Below are positions 1-7,134 of a stretch of DNA of 64,000 nt, piece after piece. The stretch covers positions 372,001 to 436,000 of the forward strand of contig NZ_ASWD01000002.1 of assembly GCF_000407485.1 (NCBI RefSeq), written 5' to 3'. The stretch comes from Enterococcus pallens ATCC BAA-351 (GTDB lineage Bacteria; Bacillota; Bacilli; Lactobacillales; Enterococcaceae). Position 1 is the first letter of the stretch; every line of letters starts with the position of its first letter. The notes under the pieces were generated by a model. It had not been told where the DNA came from, searched no databases, and worked only from the letters and a program-made list of their open reading frames with translations. The position numbers and the translations under genes are program-made.

Positions 1-98
1 GCTTGAAAGAAACTAAAAAATATCAGATACAGTCCGACAAAAAGCAGAGCGACTTTTGTTGGAAGCGGCCATCTGCTGAAAGGATTGCGTCTCCCACC
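1..98 (-). CDS. Signal peptidase I (LepB type), module 1, N-terminal fragment
   Basis: The frame leaving the left edge reads GGRRNPFSRWPLPTKVALLF followed by a hydrophobic stretch. It aligns with the region just before the catalytic domain of the complete signal peptidases at 18701 and 34526. It follows directly, in the same frame, the TGA stop of the upstream gene (99-101), and there is no ATG, GTG or TTG codon before the membrane segment. The catalytic part lies outside the window. Identity rests on homology to the module 2 and 3 copies, so it is fairly safe; the start is unresolved. Confidence 0.6.
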
Positions 99-1226
99 TC
101 AACCCGCCTCCTCGGCGTCTTTTACCGGGGGATCCTGATGCTCCCGGACCATCTTTTCTAAAATGGAACTTTCACCTTGAAGCAAATCAAAGTACGCTGC
201 CTTGCCTAACAGGTTGTCGTAATCCATCTTCATTAATTTGACATACGGCTTACGAAACCAGGGCCTGGCGTGAACTTGCGCGCGAGATTCAATCACCTGA
301 CATTCATAGATCACAAAATGAATATCACGCGCAGAGAAATTGGCCTTGATCTGTTTGACTTGATCTCGTTCATAAACTAACTGATTCGCAGTCACAGTCA
401 TCTTTTCGGTCTTATTCACCAGCTCACCATTTAAATGCCACATTTGTTCTAAGAAGCGAGCCTTTTGTAATAGATAGGTATATTCTCGCAAGCTGATCTT
501 CAGCGGTTTATCCCAGTTGCTTTCTTCTTTCTGTTCCTGTTTAAAGTACTGAATGCCGCTATAAAGCATGGAGAGCTCTAATTTCTCAATCACTAACTCC
601 AGCTTTTGATTCACCGCTCGCAGGCGGGCCTTGCTTTGGCTTTCGAGATTTTCTTCCTCTTTTTGAACTCTATCGATTGATGATGTTTCGATTGAATCAA
701 CTGCTGTCGTAGTGGTTGATTGCTCTAATTCTTTCTCCAGTTGTTGGGCAGCTAATTCTTGGAAAAGCTGTTCGGCTCGCTTCAACGCTTCCTCTGGTGC
801 CAAGGCAAATTGTTGAGACAGACTTTCTTCTAAATGGACCGCGAAAGGAAACCCTTCTTTTCTTAATGTCAGTGGTACAAAATCAAAGCGATAGACTTGA
901 CGTCCATATTTAGGTTCTTCTGTTTGTCCCTTTAGCCAAGCAAACTGAGGAAAAAACTGTTGAATAGCCTGCCAGAAAGCTTGCCAGTCAAATTCGCCTG
1001 GCTCTAACAACAGCTCCAGATGATAGCTGCCGTCCATCCATTGAAACAACTGTTTAAAATGGGACTGAATTTTTTCTCTTTGATTTCCATCTAAGCTGCC
1101 CTCTGGGGCATACAAATACTCACAGGCTTTTTCGATAGCCACTAATAAGTTTGTTTCAGCCAAAACATCGGTCATCTCTGGTGCCGGGGTGGGATACAGT
1201 GTTACTTGTGTCTGTTTCGTCTTCAC
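99..1226 (-). CDS. Conserved cytoplasmic protein of the fibre module (module 1 copy)
   Basis: Protein of 375 aa, clearly paralogous to those at 19217 and 35030. I recognise no named family. It has no signal peptide or membrane segment. The N-terminal half (about 1-160) begins TLYPTPAP and contains a conserved PKYGRQVYRFDF block. A Glu/Gln/Thr-rich linker (about 160-195) is the most divergent part. The C-terminal half (about 200-360) is highly conserved, with SKARLRAVNQKLELVIEKLE, ARDIHFVIYECQVIESRA and WFRKPYVKLMKMDYDNLL. It sits second in its operon, 18 bp after the coiled-coil gene, and ends in an in-frame TGA running straight into the signal peptidase frame. A role in assembly or secretion is inferred from context only. 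Confidence 0.8.
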   Translation of the reverse strand: MKTKQTQVTLYPTPAPEMTDVLAETNLLVAIEKACEYLYAPEGSLDGNQREKIQSHFKQLFQWMDGSYHLELLLEPGEFDWQAFWQAIQQFFPQFAWLKGQTEEPKYGRQVYRFDFVPLTLRKEGFPFAVHLEESLSQQFALAPEEALKRAEQLFQELAAQQLEKELEQSTTTTAVDSIETSSIDRVQKEEENLESQSKARLRAVNQKLELVIEKLELSMLYSGIQYFKQEQKEESNWDKPLKISLREYTYLLQKARFLEQMWHLNGELVNKTEKMTVTANQLVYERDQVKQIKANFSARDIHFVIYECQVIESRAQVHARPWFRKPYVKLMKMDYDNLLGKAAYFDLLQGESSILEKMVREHQDPPVKDAEEAG

Positions 1227-1244
1227 TGTGGATCATCCCTTCTG

Positions 1245-2078
1245 TTACTCTTCATCTAATAGATGATCGCTGTTGGCTAATAATTTAACGAAAAACTGGG
1301 CCGTTTCTTCCTGTACTGCTCGCAGGCGCTTGCGGTAATTCTTGATCTCTTGTTTCATCACTCGCAGCTCTAAGGCCGCATCATGCATTAACTGTTGGGC
1401 TTCATGCTCGGCTTGGTGACGAATGCCATTGGCTTCGTATTCCGCCCGTTCCAGAATTTCCCGCTCTTGTTTTTTGGATTCCACCAAAACACTGGCCAGT
1501 TCATCCTTCATTTCCTCATTGGCTGATAGTTCTTGTTTTAATTGTTTGATTTGCTGCTTAGCCTCAATCAATGCAGAGGCATCGGATTCTTTTTCCTCTA
1601 GCTCTTGATTGAGTTGCTGGATCTCAGTTTTAACATGTTCCAGTTGCTCAGTTTGTTCAGTTAACTGACTTTTTTGCTGGTCGCATATTGCTTGTTGATC
1701 TTGAAGCTGCTGTTCTTTTTCGGTCAACGTTGTTGCCATACTGGTCAACTCAGTCTGTTTTACTTCTAATTGATGTTTTAATTGCGCTACCGTTTCTTCC
1801 AAGCGTTCAACTTCCTGTTGTAACGGTTGTTCCTTAGCAGTTGTTACTTCCTTTCGTCCTGTTTGTTCCTCTTGATAGTTATCTTCAGTTCGTTGGCGCG
1901 AACGTCTGCCTCCCCGTTCATACTCGTTATAGGGTTCAACTGGTCGTTCGTACCCTTCTTCTGGATAAGAATCGTACCCGTAATCCTCTTCATAACCTTC
2001 TTCGTACTCATCATAGTAGTAGTCTTCCTGTGGACCTTCTTGAAATGTCTCTTTTTTCTGCTTGCCAAATCCGAACAT
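1245..2078 (-). CDS. Coiled-coil scaffold-like protein with acidic Tyr/Asp-rich head (module 1)
   Basis: The start is placed at the internal ATG of MFGFGKQKKE because all three modules share that motif and each has a purine-rich ribosome site before it. Residues about 15-60 are dense in Asp, Glu and Tyr (DDYYYDEYEEGYEEDYGYD type). Residues about 90-210 form a long Gln/Glu/Leu coiled coil. The C-terminal block, with ILERAEYEANGIRHQAEHEA then KNYRKRLRAVQEE, resembles the C-terminal region of DivIVA-like proteins. It is probably cytoplasmic. First structural gene of the module 1 operon, 94 bp from the left recombination site, so it would be the first gene read when the switch is inverted. Function unknown; a polar or secretion-site scaffold is an inference. 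Confidence 0.75.
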   Translation of the reverse strand: MFGFGKQKKETFQEGPQEDYYYDEYEEGYEEDYGYDSYPEEGYERPVEPYNEYERGGRRSRQRTEDNYQEEQTGRKEVTTAKEQPLQQEVERLEETVAQLKHQLEVKQTELTSMATTLTEKEQQLQDQQAICDQQKSQLTEQTEQLEHVKTEIQQLNQELEEKESDASALIEAKQQIKQLKQELSANEEMKDELASVLVESKKQEREILERAEYEANGIRHQAEHEAQQLMHDAALELRVMKQEIKNYRKRLRAVQEETAQFFVKLLANSDHLLDEE

Positions 2079-2171
2079 GCAGTTTCCCCTCCAGCTCATT
2101 CAAAATATTTTTGCTATATTTGATTCGTTGCTCTATACTTTTACTTAATATTGGTAAATGGCGATTATTTC

Positions 2172-2198
2172 TTTCCTAGTCTAAGTCAGACTAGGAAA
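2172..2198. repeat. Left inversion site, module 1
   Basis: Perfect 11-bp inverted arms, TTTCCTAGTCT and AGACTAGGAAA, surround the 5-bp spacer AAGTC at 2183-2187. The same arms surround GACTT, its reverse complement, at 3820-3824. This is the layout of a tyrosine-recombinase crossover site. On the minus strand the hairpin is followed by AAAG and not by a T-run, so leftward transcription should pass through. Confidence 0.85.
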
Positions 2199-2243
2199 AA
2201 ACTTAATAAAGCTTATAAGGACAACAAAAAATCAGCTCCCGAT

Positions 2244-2260
2244 TGACGGTAGCTGACGGT
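2244..2260 (+). repeat. Paired TGACGGT repeats, left end, module 1
   Basis: Two TGACGGT copies (2244-2250, 2254-2260) lie exactly 10 bp apart, one helical turn, about 50 bp inside the left crossover site. The same pair with the same spacing occurs in modules 2 and 3. They are good candidates for arm-type binding sites of the recombinase, whose N-terminus looks like an arm-binding domain. Confidence 0.6.
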
Positions 2261-2396
2261 TGAAGAAATCAAAAAAAAATTCAATATTACCCATTAAATA
2301 ACAATTTAAACAAGGAGTTACCCGCTTTTTAAAATAACACATGTTATATTATATTTTCTATTTCTTAACAAGACAAAAATATAGTGTATACTATTC

Positions 2397-2410
2397 AGTA
2401 AGCGCTTTCT
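2397..2410. promoter_or_regulatory. cre-like site, module 1
   Basis: AGTAAGCGCTTTCT matches 13 of 14 positions of the CcpA operator consensus TGWAARCGYTWNCW. It lies between the recombinase stop and the left site. Poorer matches occupy the same place in modules 2 and 3. Carbon control of the switch would follow if CcpA binds here; untested. Confidence 0.4.
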
Positions 2411-2466
2411 CTCGATACGCAAAAAAATCCTTCCCAATATCCAAATTTGTTATTTTTGAAAGCGGT

Positions 2467-3573
2467 TTACAAGATTGCTTGTTCCATTTGAGCGACAACC
2501 TGAATTCGTTGTTCTACTAGGGTTCCTGCATAGGTATCTAACGTCATTTGAGTCGAACTGTGGCCTAATAACGCGCTAACACTCATGATATCTCCCTGAC
2601 TTTCTAAACAACGCGTCGCAAAGGTATGGCGCAGCTGATGGAAATGGACATGGGTTAACCCCGCTTTCTTGCGAATGCGATGGAAATGATAGGTTAATAA
2701 ACGTGGTTCCCACGGACGATGTTTCCGACAAAAGACATAAGGACCATCTGCCTGCTCTTTATGCTGCAGTAACTGATTTTTAACTGCTTGACTCATGGGA
2801 ATCGAACGGGTAGAAGTCGCCGTTTTTGAACTGCTATAGAGTAATTCCGTTTTCCGACCATTGTACACCCCGAAAATTCGTTGGAACGTTGAATGGACAT
2901 GGATCAGATTATTGTTAAAATCAATATCTTGCCAAGTAAGCGCAGAGATTTCACCAATCCGCAAGCCAGCATGCAGCGCCAATAGTGTGGGCAATCCTTG
3001 ACCTTTTTCTTCCTTTAAAGCCACTGTTTCCAGTCTTTTTTGTTCTTGTTTTGTAAGCGCCTGGTTTCTATTTTTTTCCACTTTAGGAAGTTTGATCAAT
3101 CCAAAAGGGTTTTCCTTTATCAGTTTTTTTCGAATTGCATGATTAATGCATTGTTTGGTAATTCGGAAGATGACTTGAATGGTCGAAGGCTTCAAATCCT
3201 GTTCCACCAAGGTCGTTAATAGCTCCTCTGCCACAGCTTCGTCCAATTCATTGAGGTTATACGGCCCAATCACCGACAAAACATAATGAACCAGCTTGTG
3301 TTCATAGTTGGCATAGGTAGAAGGCTTAACCCCAGGTTTTACCTCTTGTAACCAGCGATAGCCCCATTCGTTCAAAGGAATAGCAGCTTCTCCTTGAACC
3401 GTTTGGATGAGTTGATACTTTATTTTCAATGGATAAAGCTTTGCTCGTACTTCCTGTAATGACTTTCCGTATACAGATCCATACTTAGTTTTACCATTAG
3501 CTTTTTTACCTTTTGGATAACGACCCTCCCAACGTTTATCTTTGCGGCGATAGATATTTTCGCCTCTGCGCAT
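2467..3573 (-). CDS. Tyrosine recombinase (DNA invertase candidate), module 1
   Basis: Protein of 368 aa with the phage-integrase fold. An N-terminal part (about 1-50, RRKDKRWEGRYPKGKKANGK) resembles AP2-like arm-binding domains. A SAM-like core-binding domain covers about 65-165. The catalytic domain has Arg in GLRIGEISALTW, the H-x-x-R box in HFHQLRHTFATR, His in GHSS and nucleophile Tyr in LDTYAG. The full active-site set is present. It lies wholly inside the segment bounded by inverted sites, the usual arrangement for a self-contained inversion switch. It is more divergent than the module 2 and 3 enzymes are from each other, and its site arms also differ (CCTAGTCT against CATAGTCT), which suggests recombinase and site diverged together. 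Nothing else of a prophage or ICE is nearby. Confidence 0.93.
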   Translation of the reverse strand: MRRGENIYRRKDKRWEGRYPKGKKANGKTKYGSVYGKSLQEVRAKLYPLKIKYQLIQTVQGEAAIPLNEWGYRWLQEVKPGVKPSTYANYEHKLVHYVLSVIGPYNLNELDEAVAEELLTTLVEQDLKPSTIQVIFRITKQCINHAIRKKLIKENPFGLIKLPKVEKNRNQALTKQEQKRLETVALKEEKGQGLPTLLALHAGLRIGEISALTWQDIDFNNNLIHVHSTFQRIFGVYNGRKTELLYSSSKTATSTRSIPMSQAVKNQLLQHKEQADGPYVFCRKHRPWEPRLLTYHFHRIRKKAGLTHVHFHQLRHTFATRCLESQGDIMSVSALLGHSSTQMTLDTYAGTLVEQRIQVVAQMEQAIL

Positions 3574-3594
3574 GTGTGAACATCCTTTCTATTT

Positions 3595-3613
3595 TGACGG
3601 TAAATTTGACGGT
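3595..3613 (+). repeat. Paired TGACGGT repeats, right end, module 1
   Basis: TGACGGT occurs at 3595-3601 and 3607-3613, immediately upstream of the recombinase start codon. It is the same heptamer as at the left end of the segment. Occupancy by the recombinase could both build the synaptic complex and repress its own gene. Confidence 0.55.
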
Positions 3614-3725
3614 ATATAAAAACTACGATTTTTCCGCTTTTTACTACATTCGATTGACAAGTTACCTCTTTAATATGTAGAAGAGAATATCTAAATATTC
3701 ATTTTAATTATTTTTATAAAAGATA

Positions 3726-3754
3726 TTGCGTAATCATTAGCGATAATCTATAAT
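3726..3754 (+). promoter_or_regulatory. Outward sigma-70 promoter of the switch, module 1
   Basis: TTGCGT (3726-3731), a 17-bp spacer and TATAAT (3749-3754) form a near-consensus promoter preceded by an A/T-rich UP-like tract. It is conserved with identical spacing in modules 2 and 3. It points right, through the crossover site at 3807-3837. The predicted transcript starts near 3761 and would end in the hairpin plus T-run formed by that site and its flank. Confidence 0.8.
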
Positions 3755-3806
3755 TAAAACAACAGATGTATAAAAAATGAAAGACAACAACATAAAACGA
3801 GTAATA

Positions 3807-3840
3807 AAATCCTAGTCTGACTTAGACTAGGATTTTTTCA
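3807..3840. repeat. Right inversion site, module 1, doubling as terminator
   Basis: Perfect 13-bp arms, AAAATCCTAGTCT and AGACTAGGATTTT, surround GACTT (3820-3824), the exact reverse complement of the left-site spacer. On the plus strand the stem is followed by a run of six T, so it has the form of an intrinsic terminator for the outward promoter. The T-run lies outside the invertible segment. After inversion the same promoter would meet the left flank, which has no T-run. Confidence 0.85.
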
Positions 3841-4290
3841 TACTCACTCCTTAATTTTTTTAACTTAAAATCGCCAATTTTTTTCAAGTTATATCGCTAT
3901 ACAGTTTTCAGATTTACATATTCAATTATTCAAAAAATAACTTTTGTTATTCTATAAGAACAACATCCATGAAATTATATCATAATATTATACTGAATAA
4001 TTATAAATTTTAGACTTTTCATCTATCAATACCTTACGTTTTTTTAACACAAGGTCATTTTTATGAGGTAAAATTGAAGTACGTCATAGTATTCATTCCT
4101 ATGACTAAAGATTTCATCAGGCTGAAAAGTATAGAAGAACCACGAATCCATACCGATTGAGATGAGAGGCCTCTCATGACAAACCAGAAAAAAACAACTC
4201 GTTGATACGCGGTCAACGATAGTCGGTAGCTGATTCAAGGGAGTTTTCCGATCTTCTTCAGTGACTGAAAAAAAAAAGGAGTGTAAACAT
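3841..4290. other. Intergenic region between switch 1 and the comK-like gene
   Basis: A/T-rich, with no gene I can support. A 64-codon minus-strand frame (4044-4238) has a TTG start, no ribosome site and no recognisable family. The promoter of the comK-like gene should lie here, but I cannot place it with confidence. Confidence 0.4.
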
Positions 4291-5055
4291 ATGGGGAATT
4301 ACCTTATTAGCGGTTGTATTGAAAGCGTTCTTTTGGAAAGTGACTTTTTTTCGGAGAATTGGGAGAAAGTGTTGGCTCAGCTAGAGCTGTATGCTCCACC
4401 AGAAGATCCTGTACTCTCGCTAGTGTTGCCAGTTCCTGAACGTAACGGGACTGCTCTCTTTGGTACAACAGGTGGGTATTATTCTCCTCATCAATCGTTG
4501 GCAGCCCTGAAAAGAGACGAAGCTGTCCATAATTATTTGGACTATACTGCCCTGTCTTATACTTTAAAGCGCTTCAGCTGCTTTGGGAACAAAGCACTGC
4601 CGTTGGTCAACCTGTGTTCGGTCTTATTTCCTATTGGAAGAGCGCGCAATGCCAGTTGGATCAATCCCTTAATGATTGACCAATTGAATGAACAGGGGCC
4701 ATTTACTCAGATTCAATTGATTAATGGGCTCATCATCGAAGTAGCGATTAGCCATCAATCCATTCTTAATCGAGCAGAAGCTGCACTTTCTGTTTTATCT
4801 ATGATCCAACGAGATTGTTTGATTGTCGGTAAAGCTGGCCCTCATTCACCTTTAGAGGTGCTGCAGCTGCCAAATACGCCTTTTGCGCAAGCCATCAGTC
4901 GGCAACCGTTGCTTCAACAGTTTCCACTACCTATTCGGGCGTTGAAAACAGCTTATGAACAAGCTTATGCGTTACAGACCCTTCTTCGTATGGAGCATTC
5001 GATCGAAGGGATGGACTGGATTCATGAGTCACTTCACACCCTACCTATTAAGTAA
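4291..5055 (+). CDS. ComK-family transcriptional regulator
   Basis: The chosen ATG (4291) has AGGAGTG seven bases upstream; the upstream GTG of the longer frame has none. The 254 aa product carries the ComK signature in its middle: LFPIGRARNASWINPLMI, then INGLIIEVAISHQSILNRAEAA, matching the FPT...WI...NG...LPIS...NQ...R pattern of Bacillus ComK. It is longer than B. subtilis ComK (about 190 aa). Members are minor-groove-binding activators of DNA-uptake genes. Here it stands alone with its own terminator between two fibre modules and just upstream of the DUF1659/DUF2922 genes. No uptake genes are in the window, so its targets are unknown. Confidence 0.72.
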   Translation: MGNYLISGCIESVLLESDFFSENWEKVLAQLELYAPPEDPVLSLVLPVPERNGTALFGTTGGYYSPHQSLAALKRDEAVHNYLDYTALSYTLKRFSCFGNKALPLVNLCSVLFPIGRARNASWINPLMIDQLNEQGPFTQIQLINGLIIEVAISHQSILNRAEAALSVLSMIQRDCLIVGKAGPHSPLEVLQLPNTPFAQAISRQPLLQQFPLPIRALKTAYEQAYALQTLLRMEHSIEGMDWIHESLHTLPIK

Positions 5056-5083
5056 AACCAATTAAATTTATTCACGCAGCTAA

Positions 5084-5136
5084 AGCTGTCTTCGTTATTT
5101 AACTTCCCAGCCGGGAGACGAAGACAGCTTTTTTTC
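5084..5136 (+). terminator. Terminator after comK-like gene
   Basis: AAAGCTGTCTTCGT pairs perfectly with ACGAAGACAGCTTT across a loop of about 22 bases, followed by a T-run. It begins 28 bp after the stop codon and separates this gene from the downstream cluster. Confidence 0.85.
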
Positions 5137-5218
5137 TGCCTGTTTTTTGGTGATTCACTAATACAAACATGATTATATCAACAAATATAGACTTTTAGTT
5201 CACAAACTACTTTTGGAA

Positions 5219-5352
5219 TTTGGGACATGGGAAAATTTTTTTAAATGTCCCAAATGACCCCTTTTTCCGCTTTGAAAGCGAGTGAAAATTTACGAAAGCT
5301 GATTAAATGAGGATTCTCGAAAAATGAAAGGGACATTTTGGGACATGCCCAA
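5219..5352. promoter_or_regulatory. GGGACAT operator-like repeats upstream of the DUF1659 gene
   Basis: The gene-free stretch 5137-5467 holds ordered repeats. TTTGGGACAT (5219-5228) faces ATGTCCCAAA (5245-5254) as a perfect 10-bp inverted repeat. Two direct GGGACAT copies (5330-5336, 5340-5346) are 10 bp apart, and the second lies in TTGGG-ACATG-CCCAA (5338-5352). This looks like a binding region for a dimeric regulator controlling the cluster that starts at 5468. The regulator is unknown, and I found no clear ComK box (AAAA-N5-TTTT pairs). Confidence 0.5.
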
Positions 5353-5467
5353 GTACTTTCGTCGTTTTTCAATTTCATGTTATTGAAGTATGGTTTAGTC
5401 ACCGGCCGGGAAACACAACTAGCAACACCAAATCAAATTCAAAACAGAACATGGAGGAATGAAAAAA

Positions 5468-5683
5468 ATGATCCAAAAACTAGGGACGAAATTACAAGTA
5501 CAAATCGAACAAGCAGGCGAAGACAAACAGAAGAAAGTGAACTTTTCAAATGTAATTGATAATCCACCTGAAGAAGATGTGGTGAAATTAGGCGAAATTA
5601 TGGCAGATCTGTCTCAGCAAGGCAGTTCATTGGATAGTGTGATTATGACCGTGCAGTCACGTATTACGAAGGAGGTTGAATAA
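5468..5683 (+). CDS. DUF1659-like small protein
   Basis: Product of 71 aa from the second ATG (5468). GGAGG sits 10 bases before it, whereas the ATG at 5459 is too close to that site. Small acidic-basic protein, MIQKLGTKLQVQIEQAG..., with a V-x-F-x-N-V core and a C-terminal helix ending VQSRITKEVE. This fits DUF1659 proteins, which are commonly paired with DUF2922 genes as here (next gene 2 bp downstream). No membrane segment or catalytic motif. Biochemical function unknown. Confidence 0.65.
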   Translation: MIQKLGTKLQVQIEQAGEDKQKKVNFSNVIDNPPEEDVVKLGEIMADLSQQGSSLDSVIMTVQSRITKEVE

Positions 5684-5685
5684 GG

Positions 5686-5928
5686 ATGAATCGAGTCGTG
5701 AAATTAGTTTCTATGTTTAGAAATGGTGCAGGAAAAAGCCAAACGTGGTCTTTAAATAATCCAGACACAACTAAAACACCTTCACAAATTAAAGCTCTTT
5801 TGGAAGATTTAACTAAGCTGAACCTGTTCCAAAAGGATGGCATTCGCCTCTTTGATACAGTGGTTAGTGCGAAGTATGTCGAAACGATTGAAACACCGAT
5901 CTTTGAAGAAGTTCCTGTTACACGCTAA
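5686..5928 (+). CDS. DUF2922 protein
   Basis: Product of 80 aa with AAGGAGG upstream. The sequence VVKLVSMFRNGAGKSQTWSL, then NPDTTKTPSQIKALLEDL and FQKDG...YVETIETPIF, is the DUF2922 pattern. It is translationally linked to the DUF1659 gene (2-bp gap). The protein at 6470 repeats the same domain with an added tail. Function unknown. Confidence 0.75.
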   Translation: MNRVVKLVSMFRNGAGKSQTWSLNNPDTTKTPSQIKALLEDLTKLNLFQKDGIRLFDTVVSAKYVETIETPIFEEVPVTR

Positions 5929-6017
5929 TTATTAGTCGAGAAGCAGCGGCAGACGTGTCGCTCTTCTCTTACTTTACTTACCTTATATAAATTATTTAGA
6001 GAAATGAGGAATCCATT

Positions 6018-6410
6018 ATGATGTCAGAGCAACCCTTCACTCACCAGCAACTATTTAATCTAAAACTTGAAACCATCGAACAAAGACTCATGGAATATTA
6101 TCAGGAAACCCAGAATGGCACCATGACCATCAAACTATTACTTGCTTTACGTGTACGATATCAGCTTGGTGCAAAGGAGTTCGCTCTGGTATTGCAAGAC
6201 TTAGTTCGTTACTTATTTATGAATACCAAGGCTACGAAAACTATGAAGCAATTCTTCTGGTATTTCGTGGATTATTTTGAAACTAGCGAGTTGCGGATCT
6301 TGAATTTAAAACTGAATCCGGTTCGCAACTTTATCGAAAAAACCAAGTCTCTTATCAAGTCACAAGTTGCCAAGCTATTCCATACAGAAGCCGACACTGA
6401 AGCCACCTGA
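6018..6410 (+). CDS. Unrecognised 130 aa helical protein
   Basis: Starts at ATGATG with weak GAGG spacing; either ATG is possible. The product is Leu/Lys/Gln-rich, predicted mostly helical, with aromatic stretches (YLFMNTKATKTMKQFFWYFVDYF) but no clear membrane span or signal peptide. I do not recognise a family. It lies between two DUF2922 genes on the same strand and is probably co-transcribed with them. Confidence 0.6.
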   Translation: MMSEQPFTHQQLFNLKLETIEQRLMEYYQETQNGTMTIKLLLALRVRYQLGAKEFALVLQDLVRYLFMNTKATKTMKQFFWYFVDYFETSELRILNLKLNPVRNFIEKTKSLIKSQVAKLFHTEADTEAT

Positions 6411-6469
6411 AAATGATACTTATTGTCTGTCTCACCTACGCGAATAAATAAAAGAAAGGAGTCCAGTAA

Positions 6470-7063
6470 ATGATCAAACTAGTATCCACCTTCCTGAACA
6501 GTGCAGGAAAAACACATAATTTTACGGTTAAAGATCCGGATACGACCAAAAGTCCAGAAGAGATCAAAGAATCATTGAAGCTATTAAGCAGTTTACATCT
6601 GTTTGAAAAAGATGGCGTTATCCTGTTCCAAGAAGTGGTTAAAGCCAAATTTGTAGAAACCATTGAACGACCAATTTTCGAAGGCGACGAATTGTTTGGT
6701 GTTCCAGTACCAGAAGAGAAACCGGAAGAAATTGACCAGCCTGAACAACGGACAACACTACATTGCACCTGGCAGGAAGCGCCGAAAGTTCCAGAAATAT
6801 CCTTAGATTTACCACCAATTAGAAGTGAGGTGCACGATACTCTGCGTTCTGTAGTTGAGAACGACGGAGAGGTTAAGGAAATTGCTGCAACTGAACGCCC
6901 TTCTATTGAAGTAACAACTACTTTAGATAAGGAAACCTCTTTAAATCCTCCTGCCGGAAGTCCTTATGATGCCGTGAAAGAAATGATTCGCCGGAGAAAA
7001 CGGAGGAAGGCCAAAGAAAAAGAGCGTCAGAAACGGAACGGTCCACCTGACACCCCTTCTTGA
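6470..7063 (+). CDS. DUF2922 protein with C-terminal extension
   Basis: AAAGGAG precedes the ATG. Residues 1-72 repeat the DUF2922 pattern of the 5686 gene: IKLVSTFLNSAGKTHNFTV, DPDTTKSPEEIKESL, FVETIERPIF. The rest (about 75-197) is a Pro/Glu-rich, probably disordered linker ending in a strongly basic tail (IRRRKRRKAKEKERQKR). Fusion of this domain to such a tail is unusual; nucleic-acid or membrane-surface contact is a guess. The 80 aa and 197 aa proteins look like an internal duplication. Confidence 0.7.
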   Translation: MIKLVSTFLNSAGKTHNFTVKDPDTTKSPEEIKESLKLLSSLHLFEKDGVILFQEVVKAKFVETIERPIFEGDELFGVPVPEEKPEEIDQPEQRTTLHCTWQEAPKVPEISLDLPPIRSEVHDTLRSVVENDGEVKEIAATERPSIEVTTTLDKETSLNPPAGSPYDAVKEMIRRRKRRKAKEKERQKRNGPPDTPS

Positions 7064-7134
7064 TTGTTTGATCATTTACCAGCGTAGGTAGATAAATTCT
7101 TGTCTGGATCATGATTAAGCACTGAAAGGAGGTG

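Larger units (their letters stand above)
2183..3824. other. Invertible promoter/recombinase segment, module 1 (OFF orientation)
   Basis: This 1.64-kb segment is bounded by inverted copies of one crossover site. It contains a tyrosine recombinase gene, paired TGACGGT repeats near each end and an outward promoter beside the right site. In this orientation the promoter faces away from the operon that begins at 2078 and towards a terminator. Inversion would direct it leftward across the left site into that operon. The 2079-2466 stretch, which is otherwise gene-free, holds the left site, arm repeats and a cre-like motif. That the segment inverts is inferred from sequence structure repeated in three modules. 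Confidence 0.8.

Noticed and set aside
1827-2179. Plus-strand frames opposite the coiled-coil genes (also near 16657-16929, 21109-21327, 36808-37209)
   Set aside because: They are antisense shadows of low-complexity or coiled-coil coding regions with no ribosome sites, and the minus-strand genes are well supported by three-way homology.
2172-2198. The palindromes beside each recombinase as plain terminators
   Set aside because: Left-hand copies have no T-run in the direction of transcription, and the asymmetric 5-bp centres are exact reverse complements between ends in all three modules, which terminators would not require.
4044-4238. 64-codon minus-strand frame divergent to the comK-like gene
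   Set aside because: TTG start, no ribosome site, no recognisable sequence and A/T-rich surroundings.
5155-5467. ComK boxes controlling the DUF1659 cluster
   Set aside because: A- and T-runs are present but none has the AAAA-N5-TTTT spacing in tandem that defines a K-box.
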